Shown here: positions 11,302 through 11,914 of the stretch, one piece after another | Position numbering within the stretch: position 1 is the first letter of the stretch | How the letters are laid out: the number at the start of each line of letters is the position of its first letter | Origin: JBIKLM01 sp044375105 | GTDB taxonomy: Bacteria; Planctomycetota; UBA1135; GCA-002686595 | Direction of reading: 5' to 3' | Length of the DNA stretch: 11,914 nt | Assembly (NCBI GenBank): GCA_044375105.1 | Contig: JBILNK010000134.1 | Span: 1 to 11,914 of the forward strand | Translations under genes and position numbers: made by a program | Notes under the pieces: generated by a model | Told to the model about the DNA's origin: nothing | The model's database searches: none | The model's input: the letters and a program-made list of their open reading frames with translations, nothing else

Positions 11302-11379
11302 GAATCGAAGCGCCGCGGATCCTGGTCGGAGACCGTCGGGCGGGCCTTGGCCCAGCTCTGCCAGCCGGGCCTGGTCAGA

Positions 11380-11914
11380 TCACTCCTCGCCCTGGGCCAG
11401 CGTGTAGGCGCGGCTGCCGTCGTGTTCTTCCAGGCGGTTCCACTGGTTGATCTGGAAGCGCGCGGCGACCTTCTGCATCAAGGCGAACAGATCGGCGTCG
11501 TTGAGGCTCTGGTCGGCGCGCACCTTGTAGCGCACGCGCCAGTGGTCGACGCAATCGGTCGGGGCGCCGGTCAGGGGCCAGACCACCTGGCCGCGGTTGC
11601 TGATCACCTTGAGGTACAGCTTGCTGCCTTCCGCCAGGCCGCTCAGCACCGGGCCCAGCTCGGCCGGGCTGGCGCCCGACTCGATGAACAGGTCCATGCC
11701 CAGGTTGCGGCGCGACTTGAGCACGACGGCGACCGGGTTGCTGGAGACCTCCGCCAGGTGCAGGGGGCGGTGCTGGCGCACCTTCCAGCCCTGCGGGGCG
11801 CGGCCCAGATTGTGGATGATCGCGTCGGTGAAGGCGCGTGTGCCCACCGGCGTCTGACCCTGGGCGATGTCGCCGGTGCGCGGCCCTTCCGCGAGGGTCA
11901 CCGCCACGGCCGCT
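11380..11914 (-). CDS. icd: NADP-type isocitrate dehydrogenase, C-terminal part (5' end outside window)
   Basis: The open frame runs off the right edge, and 178 codons are visible. The first part (AEGPRTGDIAQ, then VGTRAFTDAIIHNLG) looks like the end of the isocitrate/isopropylmalate dehydrogenase catalytic domain. The remaining ~140 residues match the extra C-terminal domain of the Thermus/Rickettsia-type isocitrate dehydrogenases: GMDLFIES, ISNRGQVVWP, then CVDHWRVRYK and a final helix with FQINQWNRLEEHDG. The active-site residues lie outside the window. In the TCA cycle the enzyme converts isocitrate to 2-oxoglutarate. The GTG at 11907 is an internal codon, not the start, because homology should continue upstream. 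The family call is from remembered motifs. Confidence 0.78.
   Translation of the reverse strand, partial: AAVAVTLAEGPRTGDIAQGQTPVGTRAFTDAIIHNLGRAPQGWKVRQHRPLHLAEVSSNPVAVVLKSRRNLGMDLFIESGASPAELGPVLSGLAEGSKLYLKVISNRGQVVWPLTGAPTDCVDHWRVRYKVRADQSLNDADLFALMQKVAARFQINQWNRLEEHDGSRAYTLAQGEE

Larger units (their letters stand above)
10962..11379. other. 418-base convergent intergenic region rich in inverted repeats
   Basis: I see no gene in this stretch. Besides the two end-of-gene hairpins it holds a 10-bp inverted repeat (TCGCGGCCGG 11037-11046 with 11067-11076) and a 7-bp hairpin with 3-base loop (11104-11110 with 11114-11120). It also holds a 9-bp inverted repeat (11154-11162 with 11172-11180), an 11-bp direct repeat (GGCGACGGCCA at 11159 and 11177) and a 13-bp tandem duplication (11215-11240). 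The density of structure is much higher than in the other gaps. Confidence 0.6.

Noticed and set aside
11290..11310. GGTTCGAATC, which looks like a tRNA T-loop
   Set aside because: It is the right arm of a perfect 18-bp hairpin plus flanking bases. No acceptor, D or anticodon arms can be placed around it.
1..11914. CRISPR array, insertion sequence, phage or toxin-antitoxin module
   Set aside because: No regularly spaced repeats, transposase, integrase or terminal inverted repeats are visible. The lone RHH-like protein has no toxin gene next to it.

Overview
The window is very GC-rich bacterial DNA. Lipoprotein signals, Sec signal peptides and an alginate-acetylation-type SGNH hydrolase point to a Gram-negative-type cell envelope. 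High GC, several alkaline-phosphatase/sulfatase-superfamily enzymes and a Thermus/Rickettsia-type isocitrate dehydrogenase would fit Planctomycetota, Acidobacteriota, Myxococcota or a related candidate phylum. The sequence alone does not decide between them. All eleven intact stop codons seen are TGA.

Layout. (1) 1-1835, plus strand: the 3' part of an SGNH/AlgJ-like hydrolase gene broken by an in-frame TAG, a small DUF5989-type membrane protein overlapping its end, and a CysQ-like PAP phosphatase. (2) 1836-1992: a convergent intergenic region with a hairpin for each strand. (3) 1993-7564, minus strand: a cassette read from right to left. It holds two paralogous alkaline-phosphatase-superfamily enzymes that overlap by 4 bp, a 65-residue ribbon-helix-helix-like protein, and a three-helix membrane protein with Oxa1/EMC3-like layout and a large insert. 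(4) 7835-9339, minus strand: a sulfatase-fold enzyme followed 8 bp later by adenylylsulfate kinase (cysC). (5) 9340-9496: a divergent promoter region. (6) 9497-10961, plus strand: two small lipoproteins separated by a long untranslated stretch. (7) 10962-11379: a hairpin-rich convergent intergenic region. (8) 11380-11914, minus strand: the C-terminal part of isocitrate dehydrogenase.

How the genes may work together. CysC makes PAPS, and CysQ removes the PAP left after PAPS is used. The acetylation-type genes at the left edge suggest cell-surface glycan modification, so sulfation of a surface polymer is possible, but no sulfotransferase is in the window. The central cassette has no function I recognise. 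Its two enzymes carry complete two-metal active sites, yet their N-termini and cysteine content place them on opposite sides of the inner membrane. The Oxa1-like protein and the small RHH-like protein accompany them.

Translation signals fall into two classes. Two genes that overlap an upstream gene have good Shine-Dalgarno sequences. Genes that begin a transcript or stand alone mostly have C-rich, G-poor leaders with G-quadruplex motifs on the template strand.
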